Below are positions 19,850 through 29,897 of a stretch of 64,000 nt of DNA, one piece after another. Numbering within the stretch: the stretch's first letter is position 1; every line of letters starts with the position of its first letter. This stretch comes from Leucobacter chromiireducens subsp. solipictus. GTDB taxonomy: Bacteria; Actinomycetota; Actinomycetes; Actinomycetales; Microbacteriaceae. Both the position numbers and the translations under genes were made by a program. The notes under the pieces were generated by a model. It had not been told where the DNA came from. It saw nothing but the letters and a program-made list of their open reading frames with translations, and made no database searches. The DNA lies in the NCBI RefSeq assembly GCF_016758195.1, contig NZ_QYAC01000004.1:280283-344282 (forward strand), in the 5' to 3' direction.

Positions 19850-20472
19850 CGCGTGCCCCCACGGGATCCCGGTCGTCCGGCCTGCAGCAGCGCCAGGGCG
19901 GCGCGCAACAGCTCGGCGCTCGCGTCAGGCGCCCCCGCGTCGAGCGCATCGCTGACCGCCTCGTGCGCTTCGGACTGCCCCCAGCCGAGGCCGACGAGCC
20001 CGTCCACCACGCCCTCCGCGGCGCTCGGCGTCGCGGCTGCCTGATCCGGCGTCGCGTCTGCGGCCCAATCGGTGGCCGCGAGCTTGCCGGCGAGCGAGAC
20101 AATGATCAGCTTGGCGGTCTTCGGCCCGATCCCGGAAACCTTTCGGAAGGCCTTCTCGTCCTCGGCCGCGACTGCGCGCGCAATTTCCGCGGGCGCGAGC
20201 GCGGAGAGTACGCCCAGCGCGCTGCGGGGTCCGACGCCCGACACGCTGATGAGATGACCGAACACCTCGAGTTCAGCCGCGGTGGCGAACCCGAACAGGG
20301 TGAGCGCGTCCTCCCGCACCACCAGGGAGGTGTGCAGCGCAATCTCGTCGCCGGGGTGCGCCTGGGACACGCGTCCGCTCGGGACTTCTACGCGCATGCC
20401 CAAGCCGCCGAGGCCCACTACTGCCCATCCGGCGCCCGCTGCGAGAACCGGTCCACGAATCGATGCAATCAC
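19846..20472 (-). CDS. ruvA: Holliday junction DNA-binding protein RuvA
   Basis: Tetrameric junction-binding partner of RuvB. 208 residues: N-terminal OB fold (MIASIRGPV), two helix-hairpin-helix motifs ([42 protein letters not shown]) and a C-terminal UBA-like domain III ([18 protein letters not shown]). Start GTG at 20472. The usual upstream neighbour ruvC is missing here; leuA and its terminator occupy that place. Confidence 0.95.
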
Positions 20473-20502
20473 ATCCCCACCCTAGAATGCCGGCGCAGAC
20501 GA

Positions 20503-20562
20503 GGGGGCCCGCCACACCGGGCATTCGAACAAAAGTACGAATGATGGGTGTGGCGGGCCCCC
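20503..20562 (-). terminator. terminator hairpin of leuA
   Basis: A perfect 16-bp GC-rich stem (20503-20518 with 20547-20562), with an inner small stem in the 28-nt loop, follows the leuA stop. The loop contains the LexA-like site listed separately. Confidence 0.8.
20525..20540 (-). promoter_or_regulatory. LexA (SOS) box in front of ruvAB
   Basis: TCGAACAAAAGTACGA on the plus strand matches the actinobacterial/Gram-positive SOS box TCGAACNNNNGTTCGA at all but one fixed position. It lies about 55 bp upstream of ruvA, where SOS control of ruvAB is expected, and inside the loop of the leuA terminator. Confidence 0.7.
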
Positions 20563-20578
20563 GCCGTCGATGTGCGCG

Positions 20579-22366
<1,788 letters not shown>

Positions 22367-22393
22367 TCACATTCGCTCAGCCAAACACAAACA

Positions 22394-22432
22394 CCGCGAC
22401 GAGGAAGGCCTGAAGATTAGGCCTCGTCGCGG
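22394..22432 (-). promoter_or_regulatory. leu attenuator hairpin
   Basis: A 14-bp-plus stem (CCGCGACGAGG... pairing with its complement, 22394-22432) followed on the minus strand by the T-rich TGTTTGTGTTT. The leader-peptide stop codon lies inside the 5' arm and loop, so a ribosome stalled on the Leu codons or finishing translation would alter folding. This is the classical arrangement of translation-coupled attenuation in front of leuA. Confidence 0.8.
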
Positions 22433-22461
22433 CAGCTAAGGAGCAGCGAGCCGAACAGCAT
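22417..22461 (-). CDS. leuL: leuA leader peptide (MLFGSLLLSCRDEA)
   Basis: A 14-codon frame starting ATG at 22461 and ending TAA at 22419-22417. It contains Leu at position 2 and three consecutive Leu codons (CTG CTC CTT), and ends in the attenuator stem. There is no strong Shine-Dalgarno; it may be near the transcript 5' end. Position, Leu richness and the following terminator together support a leucine-sensing leader. Confidence 0.78.
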   Translation of the reverse strand: MLFGSLLLSCRDEA

Positions 22462-22498
22462 GGGCACACTCTATCACGCAAGCTCATAGGCTGGGACC

Positions 22499-24349
22499 AT
22501 GACTCGACGCACACGCACACCGCGGCTCTCGATGCTCCTCCTCTCGGTCCTCGCGGCGCTCCCCATGCTCGCCAGCACCGCGCCGGCGGCGCAGGCCACC
22601 GCGGACGAGGTGCCCGCGGTTGAACGCTTCAGCTACGCGAGCTGGGATGTCGAGATGCACGTGGCGCTGCGGGGCGACGGACACGCGACGGCGCGAGTGA
22701 CCGAACGCATCGTGGCGGAGTTTCCCGAGCACGACCAGAATCGGGGCATGATTCGCCTGATCCCGCAGGACTACCTGGGGGCGTCGACCGATCCGCGCGA
22801 CATCACCGTCACCGACGCCGCGGGCGACGCCGTGCCGTTTGACCTTGAGTCTGGCGAGGACGTCGGTGCCGGCGCCGACGCTGTCGCAATCCTGACGGGC
22901 ACCGATGACTTCGTGCACGGCACCCAGACGTACGTCATCAGCTACGCCCTCGACGACGTCATCCTGTCCCGCGACGACCAGCAGGCCGACGAGCTCTACT
23001 GGGACATGATCCCGCTCAACCGCGCGCAGCCCATCGACGCGGCAACGGTGTCGGTCACCTTCGACCCCGCGCTCGCGGAGCACCTCACCGGCGAGCAGCG
23101 GTGCTAAGTGGGGGCCCACGAGTCCACCCGCGAGTGCGCGATCGCGGCCCCGACGACGGCCGCACCGGGAACGTTGACGGTGGACGCGGGTGCGCTGCCC
23201 GCGCACGAGGGCCTCACCGTGGCGATCGGCCTCGCGCCGGGCACGGTCACCCAACCCGCCGCCCGGCTCCCGAACTTCGCGCTCGACACGCTGCCGCTGT
23301 TCGTGGGCGGCGGTGCGGTGCTCGTCTCGGGAGCGGGCGTTCTGAGCGTCGCACGCCTGCGGCGGTCGCGGCGGGGCGAGGGGGCGATCATCGCCCAGTA
23401 CGACGTGCCCGCGGAGCTGCCCCCGCTGCTGGCCGGGCCGATCGCTGGCGCCGCAAAGCCCACCCCGCCCGCCGAGCTCGTGCACCTCGCGCTCCGCGGT
23501 GTGACCCGCATCGAGGAGCTTCCCGGGAAGAACGGGAAGCGGGCGCGGAAGCCACAGCTCGCGTTCCGGCTGCTCGATCCTGCGCGGGTGGGCGATCCGC
23601 TCGACGCCGCGGCGGTCACCGCCGTGTTCCCGGCGCGGACCGTCGACGAGCTGTTCCCCGTACCCGAGGAAGACAGCGCGTTCAGCGACCGCATGACCGG
23701 GCTCGCCACGGCGGGGTCCGACGCGGCGATGAAGCGCGGCTATGTCGAGCGCGCCCGCAGCCCGCTCGGGCGGGTGCTCGGCTGGGTGAGCCTCGGCCTG
23801 ACCGCGGTGTGCGGCGTGTTCATCGTGCTCGGGATCGCGACTCGCAGCTCGGACACCCCCGCGATTACCATCCTGCTCGCGGCAATCACGCTGGTGCTCG
23901 GGATCGTGAGCCTCGTGCCCCATCGCGTCTTGACGCCGCGCGGGGCTGAGGCGCGACGGTATCTGCTCGGCGTGAAGGAGTTCATTCGCGTCGCCGAGGC
24001 CGACCGCCTGGCCATGCTGCAGTCCGTCGCCACCGCAGAACGCCGCGACGCGGGTGAGCACTCCGTCATCGAGCTCTACGAGCGGCTGCTGCCCTACGCC
24101 ATGCTGTTCGGCCTGGAGAAGGAGTGGGGCAAGACGCTCGCGACACGCTACGCCCAGGAACCCCACTACCTCCCGCTCTGGTACCCGGGGATGCTTGCGG
24201 GTGGGTTCGACAGGCTCGACGCCTCGATCTCGCAGGTCTCCTCGTCGATCTCCGCGGCCGCGACGTATTCGGCGAGTTCCTCCGGCGGGTCAACCGGGGG
24301 CGGCTTCGCCGGCGGCGGCGGGGGCGGCGGCTTCGCCGGCGGCCGCTAG
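22499..24349 (+). pseudogene. DUF2207 membrane protein split by an in-frame stop
   Basis: One reading frame encodes a DUF2207 protein in two pieces: 22499-23107 (signal peptide ending near AAQATA, then the extracellular DUF2207 domain) and 23108-24349 (remaining extracellular part, membrane helices near residues 55-75 and 225-275, and a glycine-rich GGGFAGGR tail). They are separated only by TAA at 23105-23107. The chain would read EQRC-stop-VGAHEST, exactly where DUF2207 proteins carry an aromatic residue, so a Tyr codon TAC to TAA change is the simple explanation. Function of the family is unknown. The second half could restart at the GTG at 23108. Confidence 0.75.
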
Positions 24350-24378
24350 GCGCTGCCCCGCACCCCGCACCCCGTACT

Positions 24379-24426
24379 CCCCTACTCCCCTACGCCCCTA
24401 CGCCCCTACGCCCCTACGCCCCTATG
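24379..24426. repeat. 6 x 8-bp tandem repeat
   Basis: Six consecutive copies of CCCCTACG (first copy CCCCTACT, last CCCCTATG) after the DUF2207 stop. Non-coding; part of a repeat-dense convergent intergenic region. Confidence 0.85.
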
Positions 24427-24437
24427 GCGATTTATCT

Positions 24438-24492
24438 GTACCGAGGGCATTTCGCCGGTATTTGCCTCGCGCTCGATAAAATGCCTCGGTAC
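24438..24492. terminator. hairpin between convergent genes
   Basis: Arms 24438-24452 and 24478-24492 (GTACCGAGG-type ends) form an imperfect ~14-bp stem between the DUF2207 gene and the converging DUF5684 gene. Probably bidirectional termination. Confidence 0.5.
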
Positions 24493-24590
24493 GGGCGAGC
24501 GAAGCCGGGCGAGCGAAGCCGGGCGAGCGAAGCCGGGCGAGCGAAGCCGGGCGAACGAACCCGGGCGAACGAACCCGGGCGAGCGGAGCC
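24493..24590. repeat. 7 x 14-bp tandem repeat abutting the DUF5684 stop
   Basis: Seven copies of GGGCGAGCGAAGCC (copies 5 and 6 GGGCGAACGAACCC, copy 7 GGGCGAGCGGAGCC), ending on the first base of the DUF5684 stop codon. Likely a slippage-prone array. Confidence 0.9.
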
Positions 24591-24961
24591 TAGCGCCGGT
24601 GGTACCGCGCCTGGCCGAAGCCGAGGATCAGGTACCCGATCGGGGCGAGCAGCCAGAGCAGGAAGAACGCGAAGCCGCCGCCCTTCTGGAAGCGCTCGCC
24701 GAGCCGGAATGCGACGAAGATCGAGAAGATGAAGCCGACGATCGGGATCAGGTACAGCAGGCCCATCCACGCGGAGTAGCCGGCAACCTTCACGAGGATG
24801 AAGACGTTGACGATCGGAATGAGCGCGAGGATGCCCGGGTACCCGGCCTTCGAGAACACGCGCCACAGCGCGATCGCCACAAGGATGTACCACGCAATCG
24901 CGAACGGCCCCACGGCCTGCGTCAGCGCCGTGAGCTGTGCCTGATCAGTAATCTGTTCCAT
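24590..24961 (-). CDS. DUF5684 membrane protein
   Basis: 123 residues with four predicted membrane segments: AIAWYILVAIALWRVF, ILALIPIVNVFILVKVAG, MGLLYLIPIVGFIFSIFVAF, FAFFLLWLLAPIGYLILGF. The G-x-x-x-L-x-P-I-x-N motif in the second is typical of DUF5684. Function unknown. It stands downstream of era on the same strand, with a 35-bp gap. Confidence 0.8.
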   Translation of the reverse strand: MEQITDQAQLTALTQAVGPFAIAWYILVAIALWRVFSKAGYPGILALIPIVNVFILVKVAGYSAWMGLLYLIPIVGFIFSIFVAFRLGERFQKGGGFAFFLLWLLAPIGYLILGFGQARYHRR

Positions 24962-24996
24962 CCCGACCCCCGTATCGACGCCCGCCGGAATGCGGG

Positions 24997-25926
24997 CTAG
25001 AACCCGAGCCTACCGAGTGCCTTCGGATCGCGCTGCCATTCCTTCAGAACCTTGACGCGCATCGAGAGGTACACCCGTCGGCCGAGCAGGGCTTCAATCT
25101 CGCGGCGCGCCCGCTCGCCCACATCACGCAGGCGGGACCCGCCCTTGCCAATCACGATGCCCTTCTGGCTGTCGCGCTCGACATAGAGCGACGCATAGAT
25201 CTCGAGAAGACCGGGCGTGCCGTCCTCCTCCGCGTCGCGCTCCACGCGGTCGTCGACGGTCGCGGCGAGGGAGTGCGGCAGTTCGTCCCGCACACCGTCA
25301 AGCGCGGCCTCGCGGATCAGCTCGGCAATCCGATCATCCTCGGACTCGTCCGTCGTGTCCGCCGCGTCATAGAGCGGCGGCGAGAGCGGCATCTGCTCGA
25401 GCAGCACGTCCGAGAGCACGTCCAGCTGATCGTTCGTGAGGGCCGAGACGGGGACCACCGCATCCCACTCGCGGAGCTCCCCGAGACGGGTGAGCTGATC
25501 GATGATCTCGCTCTGCGATGCCTCGTCAACCTTGGTGAGGATCGCCACTTTCTTCGCGCGCGGGAAGTCCTCAAGCCGTTCGTTGATGAAGCGGTCGCCC
25601 GGACCGAGCTTCTCCGTCGCGGGCACGCAGAAGCCGATCACATCGACATCGCCGAGTGTCGCCTCGACCAGCGCGTTCAAACGCTCGCCGAGGAGCGTGC
25701 GGGGCCGGTGAATCCCCGGGGTGTCCACAATGATGAGCTGACCGTTGGGACGGTGCGAGATCCCGCGGATCGCGCGCCGCGTGGTCTGCGGCTTCGGGCT
25801 GGTGATGGCGATCTTCTCACCAACGAGCGCGTTCGTGAGCGTGGACTTGCCCACGTTGGGCCGCCCCACGAATGAGACGAAGCCCGCGCGGAACTCCCCT
25901 GCCGCCGGGGTATGCTGATCGTTCAT
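24997..25926 (-). CDS. era: GTPase Era
   Basis: Ribosome-assembly GTPase that binds the 3' end of 16S rRNA. 309 residues: G1 GRPNVGKST, switch region PKPQTTRRAIRGI, G3 DTPG, G4 TKVD, and a C-terminal KH domain (GIVIGKGGSRLRDVGERARREIE). Its start overlaps the upstream CBS protein stop as ATGA; the whole phoH-ybeY-CBS-era block is translationally chained. Confidence 0.97.
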   Translation of the reverse strand: MNDQHTPAAGEFRAGFVSFVGRPNVGKSTLTNALVGEKIAITSPKPQTTRRAIRGISHRPNGQLIIVDTPGIHRPRTLLGERLNALVEATLGDVDVIGFCVPATEKLGPGDRFINERLEDFPRAKKVAILTKVDEASQSEIIDQLTRLGELREWDAVVPVSALTNDQLDVLSDVLLEQMPLSPPLYDAADTTDESEDDRIAELIREAALDGVRDELPHSLAATVDDRVERDAEEDGTPGLLEIYASLYVERDSQKGIVIGKGGSRLRDVGERARREIEALLGRRVYLSMRVKVLKEWQRDPKALGRLGF

Positions 25927-27215
25927 TCCGTGTCCTCCGAGTTCGTGTCGCCCACCCAGTGGGCGGCAACGGCGAGCAAGCGCTGCCTTCGGCGTTCCGT
26001 CGCGACCGCGGTGAGCGCGATGCCCGCGACCACGGTCGTATCTCCTTGCTCGGGCAGCCGCCCGAGATGCTTCGCAAACAGCCCGCCGACGGTGTCGACC
26101 TCATCGTCGTCGAGCTCGATGTGGAACAGCTCGCCGAGTTCCTCGACCGAGAGCCGGGCGCTCACCACGTAGGAGCCGTCCGGCTGCAGCGCGGCCTCGG
26201 GCACGTCACGATCGTGCTCGTCGCTGATCTCGCCGAGCAGCTCCTCGATCACGTCCTCGAGCGTCACGAGACCGGAGATGCCCCCGTACTCGTCGACGAC
26301 GAGCGCGAGGTGATTGGATTCCTGCTGCATCCGGCGCAGCAGCGTGTCGGCGCGCTGGGTCTCCGGCACGAACACCGCGGGCTTCATCACCCGCGTCATG
26401 GGGGCCGTCGCGGCTTCGTCGGGCCGGCGCAGCACAAAGCTGCTCAGGTCCCGCAGATACGCGACCCCGGCAACGTGGTCCACGTCGCCGGTGATCACGG
26501 GGACGCGCGAGTGTCGGGATGAGAGCACCTGCTCGAGCCCGTCGCGCACGAGCGTGTCGCTGTCGATGGTCACCATGTCGATGCGTGGCACCATGATCTC
26601 CCGCACGAGCGTGTCGCCGAACTCGACCAGCGAGTGGATATATTCCCGGTCGCCGTCTTCGAGGAGCGACTGCTCCGCGGCCTGGTCCACGATGGAGAGC
26701 AGCTGTTGCTCGTCCCGAATGCGGGAACTCCCCCGCACCTGGCCGGGGGTGACGCGGTCGCCGAAGCGCACGAGCGCGGTGGCGAGCGGCCCGAGCAGGA
26801 TCCGGATCGTGCGGATGGTGGGTGCAGCGAAGCGGATCACCTGGTCGGGCCGGTGGGTGCCCACCATGCGGGGGCTGGAACCGACGAGGACAAAGATCAG
26901 CCCGGTCATCACCAGCGTCGCAATGACGAGCGCGAGCCACATATTGTCGAGCGTGGTGACGAGCACCAGGGTGATGAGCACGGCCGCGAGGGTCTCCGCG
27001 AACACCCGCGTGAAGGCGAGGGCGTTCGTGTGTGGTGCCTCGTCCTCCGCGATCGCCCGGATCGCGGCACCGGTGCGCGGCGATGCCTCGGCGAGGGCCA
27101 GCAGTTCCGCCTTCGAGCGGACACCGAGCGCCTCGTCGGCCGCGGCGAGCAAGCCACCGACGCCGAGGAGCAGGATCGCCCCACCGAGCAGAAGTCCGAC
27201 GACCCCCGCGCTCAT
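25923..27215 (-). CDS. CNNM/CBS-domain membrane protein (hemolysin C/CorC family)
   Basis: 430 residues. An N-terminal DUF21/CNNM transmembrane domain (helices near 5-25, 75-95, 100-115), a CBS pair (REIMVPRIDMVTIDSD; MKPAVFVPETQRADTLL; LALVVDEYGGISGLVTLEDVIEELLGEI) and a C-terminal transporter-associated CorC_HlyC domain. Relatives are linked to Mg2+/Co2+ efflux; the hemolysin name is historical. ATGA overlaps on both sides with ybeY and era. Confidence 0.9.
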   Translation of the reverse strand: MSAGVVGLLLGGAILLLGVGGLLAAADEALGVRSKAELLALAEASPRTGAAIRAIAEDEAPHTNALAFTRVFAETLAAVLITLVLVTTLDNMWLALVIATLVMTGLIFVLVGSSPRMVGTHRPDQVIRFAAPTIRTIRILLGPLATALVRFGDRVTPGQVRGSSRIRDEQQLLSIVDQAAEQSLLEDGDREYIHSLVEFGDTLVREIMVPRIDMVTIDSDTLVRDGLEQVLSSRHSRVPVITGDVDHVAGVAYLRDLSSFVLRRPDEAATAPMTRVMKPAVFVPETQRADTLLRRMQQESNHLALVVDEYGGISGLVTLEDVIEELLGEISDEHDRDVPEAALQPDGSYVVSARLSVEELGELFHIELDDDEVDTVGGLFAKHLGRLPEQGDTTVVAGIALTAVATERRRQRLLAVAAHWVGDTNSEDTE

Positions 27216-27673
27216 CGGGCGCGCTCGCGCATGGCGAACGACAGCAGGAGATCGCGCTGCAGGCCGAACATCTCCGCCTCTTCCTCGGGTGTCGCGTGGT
27301 CAAACCCGAGGACGTGCAGCATCCCGTGGGTGAGCAGCACCGACATCTCCTGCAGCAGGTCGTGGCCCGCGGCCTCCGCCTGCACCCGAGCGACCTGCGG
27401 GCAGATCACGATGTCGCCGAGAATTCCGGCCGGTGCCGGTGCCTCCGGCGTGCCGGGTCGCAGCTCGTCCATCGGGAAGCTCAGAACATCGGTCGGTCCC
27501 GGTTCGTCCATCCACTGCACGTGCAGCTGCTCGATGGCGGCCTCGTCGACCATCACGACGCCGAGTTCAGCGTCGGGGTGCACGTGCATCGATTCCAGCA
27601 CAAACGCGGCGAGCCGCTGCAGGCGATCCTCCTCGACGGGGATGCCGGACTCGTTGTTGATCTCGACGCTCAT
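27212..27673 (-). CDS. ybeY: endoribonuclease YbeY
   Basis: Zinc RNase for 16S rRNA maturation and ribosome quality control. 153 residues with the diagnostic metal motif HGMLHVLGFDH (H-x3-H-x5-H). PTDVLSFPMDE and GDIVICPQVA are also family landmarks. Coupled by ATGA to phoH upstream and the CBS protein downstream. Confidence 0.96.
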   Translation of the reverse strand: MSVEINNESGIPVEEDRLQRLAAFVLESMHVHPDAELGVVMVDEAAIEQLHVQWMDEPGPTDVLSFPMDELRPGTPEAPAPAGILGDIVICPQVARVQAEAAGHDLLQEMSVLLTHGMLHVLGFDHATPEEEAEMFGLQRDLLLSFAMRERAR

Positions 27674-28737
27674 CGCGTGCTCTCCTTGGTGTGCTGCGGG
27701 GTGGTGTCGGAGCTCGCTCCGGATTCTCGGGCGGCGAGTCGCGCCTCATCGTGTGCCGCGTACGCGTCCACGATCCGGCCCACCAGGCTGTGGCGCACGA
27801 TGTCGTCGGCGCCGAGCTCGGCAAAGTGGATGTCCTCGACACCGCGGAGGATCTTGTTGACGACGCGGAGGCCGCTCGAGGCCTGCGGCAGATCGACCTG
27901 GGTGATGTCCCCGGTGACGACCATCCGCGAGCCGTAGCCGAGCCGCGTCAGGAACATCTTCATCTGTTCCGGGGTCGTGTTCTGCGCCTCATCGAGGATC
28001 ACGAAGGATTCGTTCAGCGTCCGGCCGCGCATGTAGGCGAGCGGGGCCACCTCGATGGTGCCGTTCGCGAGCAGCTTCGGGACGACGTCCGCGTCCATCA
28101 TGGACCCGATCGCGTCGAACAGCGGGCGCAGATACGGGTCGATCTTGTCCTCGAGGCTTCCCGGCAGATAGCCGAGCCGCTCCCCCGCTTCGACGGCGGG
28201 CCGCGTCAGAACGATCTTCGCGACCTCGCGCCGCTGGAGCGCCTGCACGGCCTTCGCCATCGCGAGGTAGGTTTTGCCCGTGCCGGCGGGGCCGATTCCG
28301 AACACGATCGTGTTCGCGTCGATTGCGTCGACGTATGCTCGCTGGCCCCGGGTTTGCGGGCGTACGGAGTTGCCGCGCACGGTGACGATCGGCGTACTCA
28401 GCAGCTGCGCGGCGCGCGGGCCGTTGCCCTCGTGCACCATGCGGGTCACCTCTTTCACGTCCGAGCGGGAGACCGCCCCGCTGCGGCGCGCAAGCTCAAG
28501 GATTTCCTGCACCACCGACTCCGCGGCGCGCACCGCGGCAACGGGTCCCCGCAGCGACAGGACCTCGTCGCGCGAGTGAAACTCGACGAGGGGGTGTTCT
28601 TCCTCGAGTTCGCGAACCAGTTGGTCGCGGTGGCCCAGGAAGGATGCCAGGTCGACGCCGGAGAGCAGGACCGTCCGCTGCAGCTGCGGGCTGTCCGCGG
28701 AATCGCGGGGGGACGAGTGCGTTGGTTCAGGATCCAA
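27670..28737 (-). CDS. phoH: PhoH-like ATPase
   Basis: RNA-helicase-like P-loop ATPase usually linked to ybeY. About 355 residues: an N-terminal KH-like segment, then Walker A GIGPAGTGKTYLAMAKAV, ILTRPAVEAGERLGYLPG, Walker B FVILDEAQNTTPEQMKMFLTR and GDITQVDLP. I prefer the TTG at 28737 (GAGGAG about 10 bases upstream) to a TTG at 28755; either overlaps the HIT gene. The 3' end is ATGA-coupled to ybeY. Confidence 0.92.
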   Translation of the reverse strand: MDPEPTHSSPRDSADSPQLQRTVLLSGVDLASFLGHRDQLVRELEEEHPLVEFHSRDEVLSLRGPVAAVRAAESVVQEILELARRSGAVSRSDVKEVTRMVHEGNGPRAAQLLSTPIVTVRGNSVRPQTRGQRAYVDAIDANTIVFGIGPAGTGKTYLAMAKAVQALQRREVAKIVLTRPAVEAGERLGYLPGSLEDKIDPYLRPLFDAIGSMMDADVVPKLLANGTIEVAPLAYMRGRTLNESFVILDEAQNTTPEQMKMFLTRLGYGSRMVVTGDITQVDLPQASSGLRVVNKILRGVEDIHFAELGADDIVRHSLVGRIVDAYAAHDEARLAARESGASSDTTPQHTKESTR

Positions 28738-29077
28738 CGAGGGAACGCTCCTCAAGGTTGCCGGCGAGCACGTGGGCGTGGACGTGGAACACGGTCTGCC
28801 CGACGGTTGCGCCGCTGTTGAAAATGAGTCGGAACTCGCCGTTGGCGTGTTCCGCGGCCAGCTGCTGCGCGACCGCCACCATCTCGGCGAGGGTGTCGGG
28901 TTCGGCCGCGGCGAGCTCGACCACGGTGTCGTACGCGGTCGACTTCGGGATCACCAGGATGTGCACCGGTGCCTGCGGGTTCATGTCGGGGAACGCGATG
29001 ACCCGATCGGTCTCCGCGAGGAGCTCTACCGGGATCTCGCCCGACACGATCTTGCCGAACACTGTATCTGCTGCCAT
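28727..29077 (-). CDS. HIT-family (HINT-like) nucleotide hydrolase
   Basis: 116 residues with the histidine triad HVHAHVLAG near the C-terminus and an N-terminal TVFGKIVSGEIPVELLAETD typical of HINT phosphoramidases. It probably cleaves AMP-lysine-type phosphoramidates; the in vivo substrate is uncertain. Overlaps the phoH start. Confidence 0.93.
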   Translation of the reverse strand: MAADTVFGKIVSGEIPVELLAETDRVIAFPDMNPQAPVHILVIPKSTAYDTVVELAAAEPDTLAEMVAVAQQLAAEHANGEFRLIFNSGATVGQTVFHVHAHVLAGNLEERSLVGS

Positions 29078-29139
29078 GGTGCCAGTCTACGACACCGTCT
29101 TGCGGCGAGCCGTGGCGGATCGCGCGAGGGTCATACGGG

Positions 29140-29895
29140 TTACCACCGGCCCAGGACCGTGTGCAGCAGCGCGAGGGCGGCCGGCCCCGCGCTCGACGTG
29201 CGCAGGACCGTCGTTCCCAGGACGAGCACCTCCGCCCCCGCTGCGCGGAGGGTGTCGAGCTCGGCGTCGGCGAAACCGCCCTCGGGACCGATGACCAGGA
29301 TCAGTTCGCTCGCCGCGGCCGCGTGCTCCGCAGCCCACGCGCTGAGGGGTGCCGTTCCCGCCGGGTGGAGCGCGATCACCGCGGTCCCCTCGGCCTGGGC
29401 GCGCGTCACGAGGTCGGCGAGCGAGGCGACAGCTTCGACCTCGGGAACGATCGCGCGCACCGACTGCTTCGCCGCCTCCCGCGCGATGCGCTGCCACTTC
29501 GCGCGGCCGCGCTCGCGCTTCTCGGCGTCAGCCCAGCGCGAGACGGATCGCGAGGCCTCCCAGGGCATGATCGCGTCGACCCCGAACTCGGTGGCCTGCT
29601 CGACGGCGCGCTCGTCGCGGTCGCCCTTGGCGAGCGCTTGCGCGAGCACCAGGCGCGGCGTCCCGACCGTACGGGACTGCGCCTCCGCGAGGGTCACCAC
29701 GAAACGCTGTTTCGACACCTCGGTCACGGTGCCACGGCCGAGTGCGCCGGCGCCGTTTCCGAGCAGGATCTGTTCGCCGAGCCGCAGTCGGCTGACGCGC
29801 ACCGCGTGGTGCGCCTCGTCCCCGGTCACCTCGATCTCCGCGCCCGGCACGAACGCGTCCGCGCCGAGGTCCTCGCGATAGTAGAGGTTCGCCAC
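29140..29895 (-). CDS. rsmE: 16S rRNA m3U1498 methyltransferase
   Basis: SPOUT methyltransferase. 251 residues: N-terminal PUA-like domain (VTGDEAHHAVRVSRLRLGE), LAQALAKGDRDERAVEQATEFGVDAIMPW, and the knotted SAM site ILVIGPEGGFADAELDTLRAAGAEVLVLGTTVLR. Start GTG at 29895, 2 bp after the dnaJ stop; part of the hrcA-dnaJ-rsmE operon. Confidence 0.95.
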   Translation of the reverse strand: MANLYYREDLGADAFVPGAEIEVTGDEAHHAVRVSRLRLGEQILLGNGAGALGRGTVTEVSKQRFVVTLAEAQSRTVGTPRLVLAQALAKGDRDERAVEQATEFGVDAIMPWEASRSVSRWADAEKRERGRAKWQRIAREAAKQSVRAIVPEVEAVASLADLVTRAQAEGTAVIALHPAGTAPLSAWAAEHAAAASELILVIGPEGGFADAELDTLRAAGAEVLVLGTTVLRTSSAGPAALALLHTVLGRW

Positions 29896-29897
29896 GC

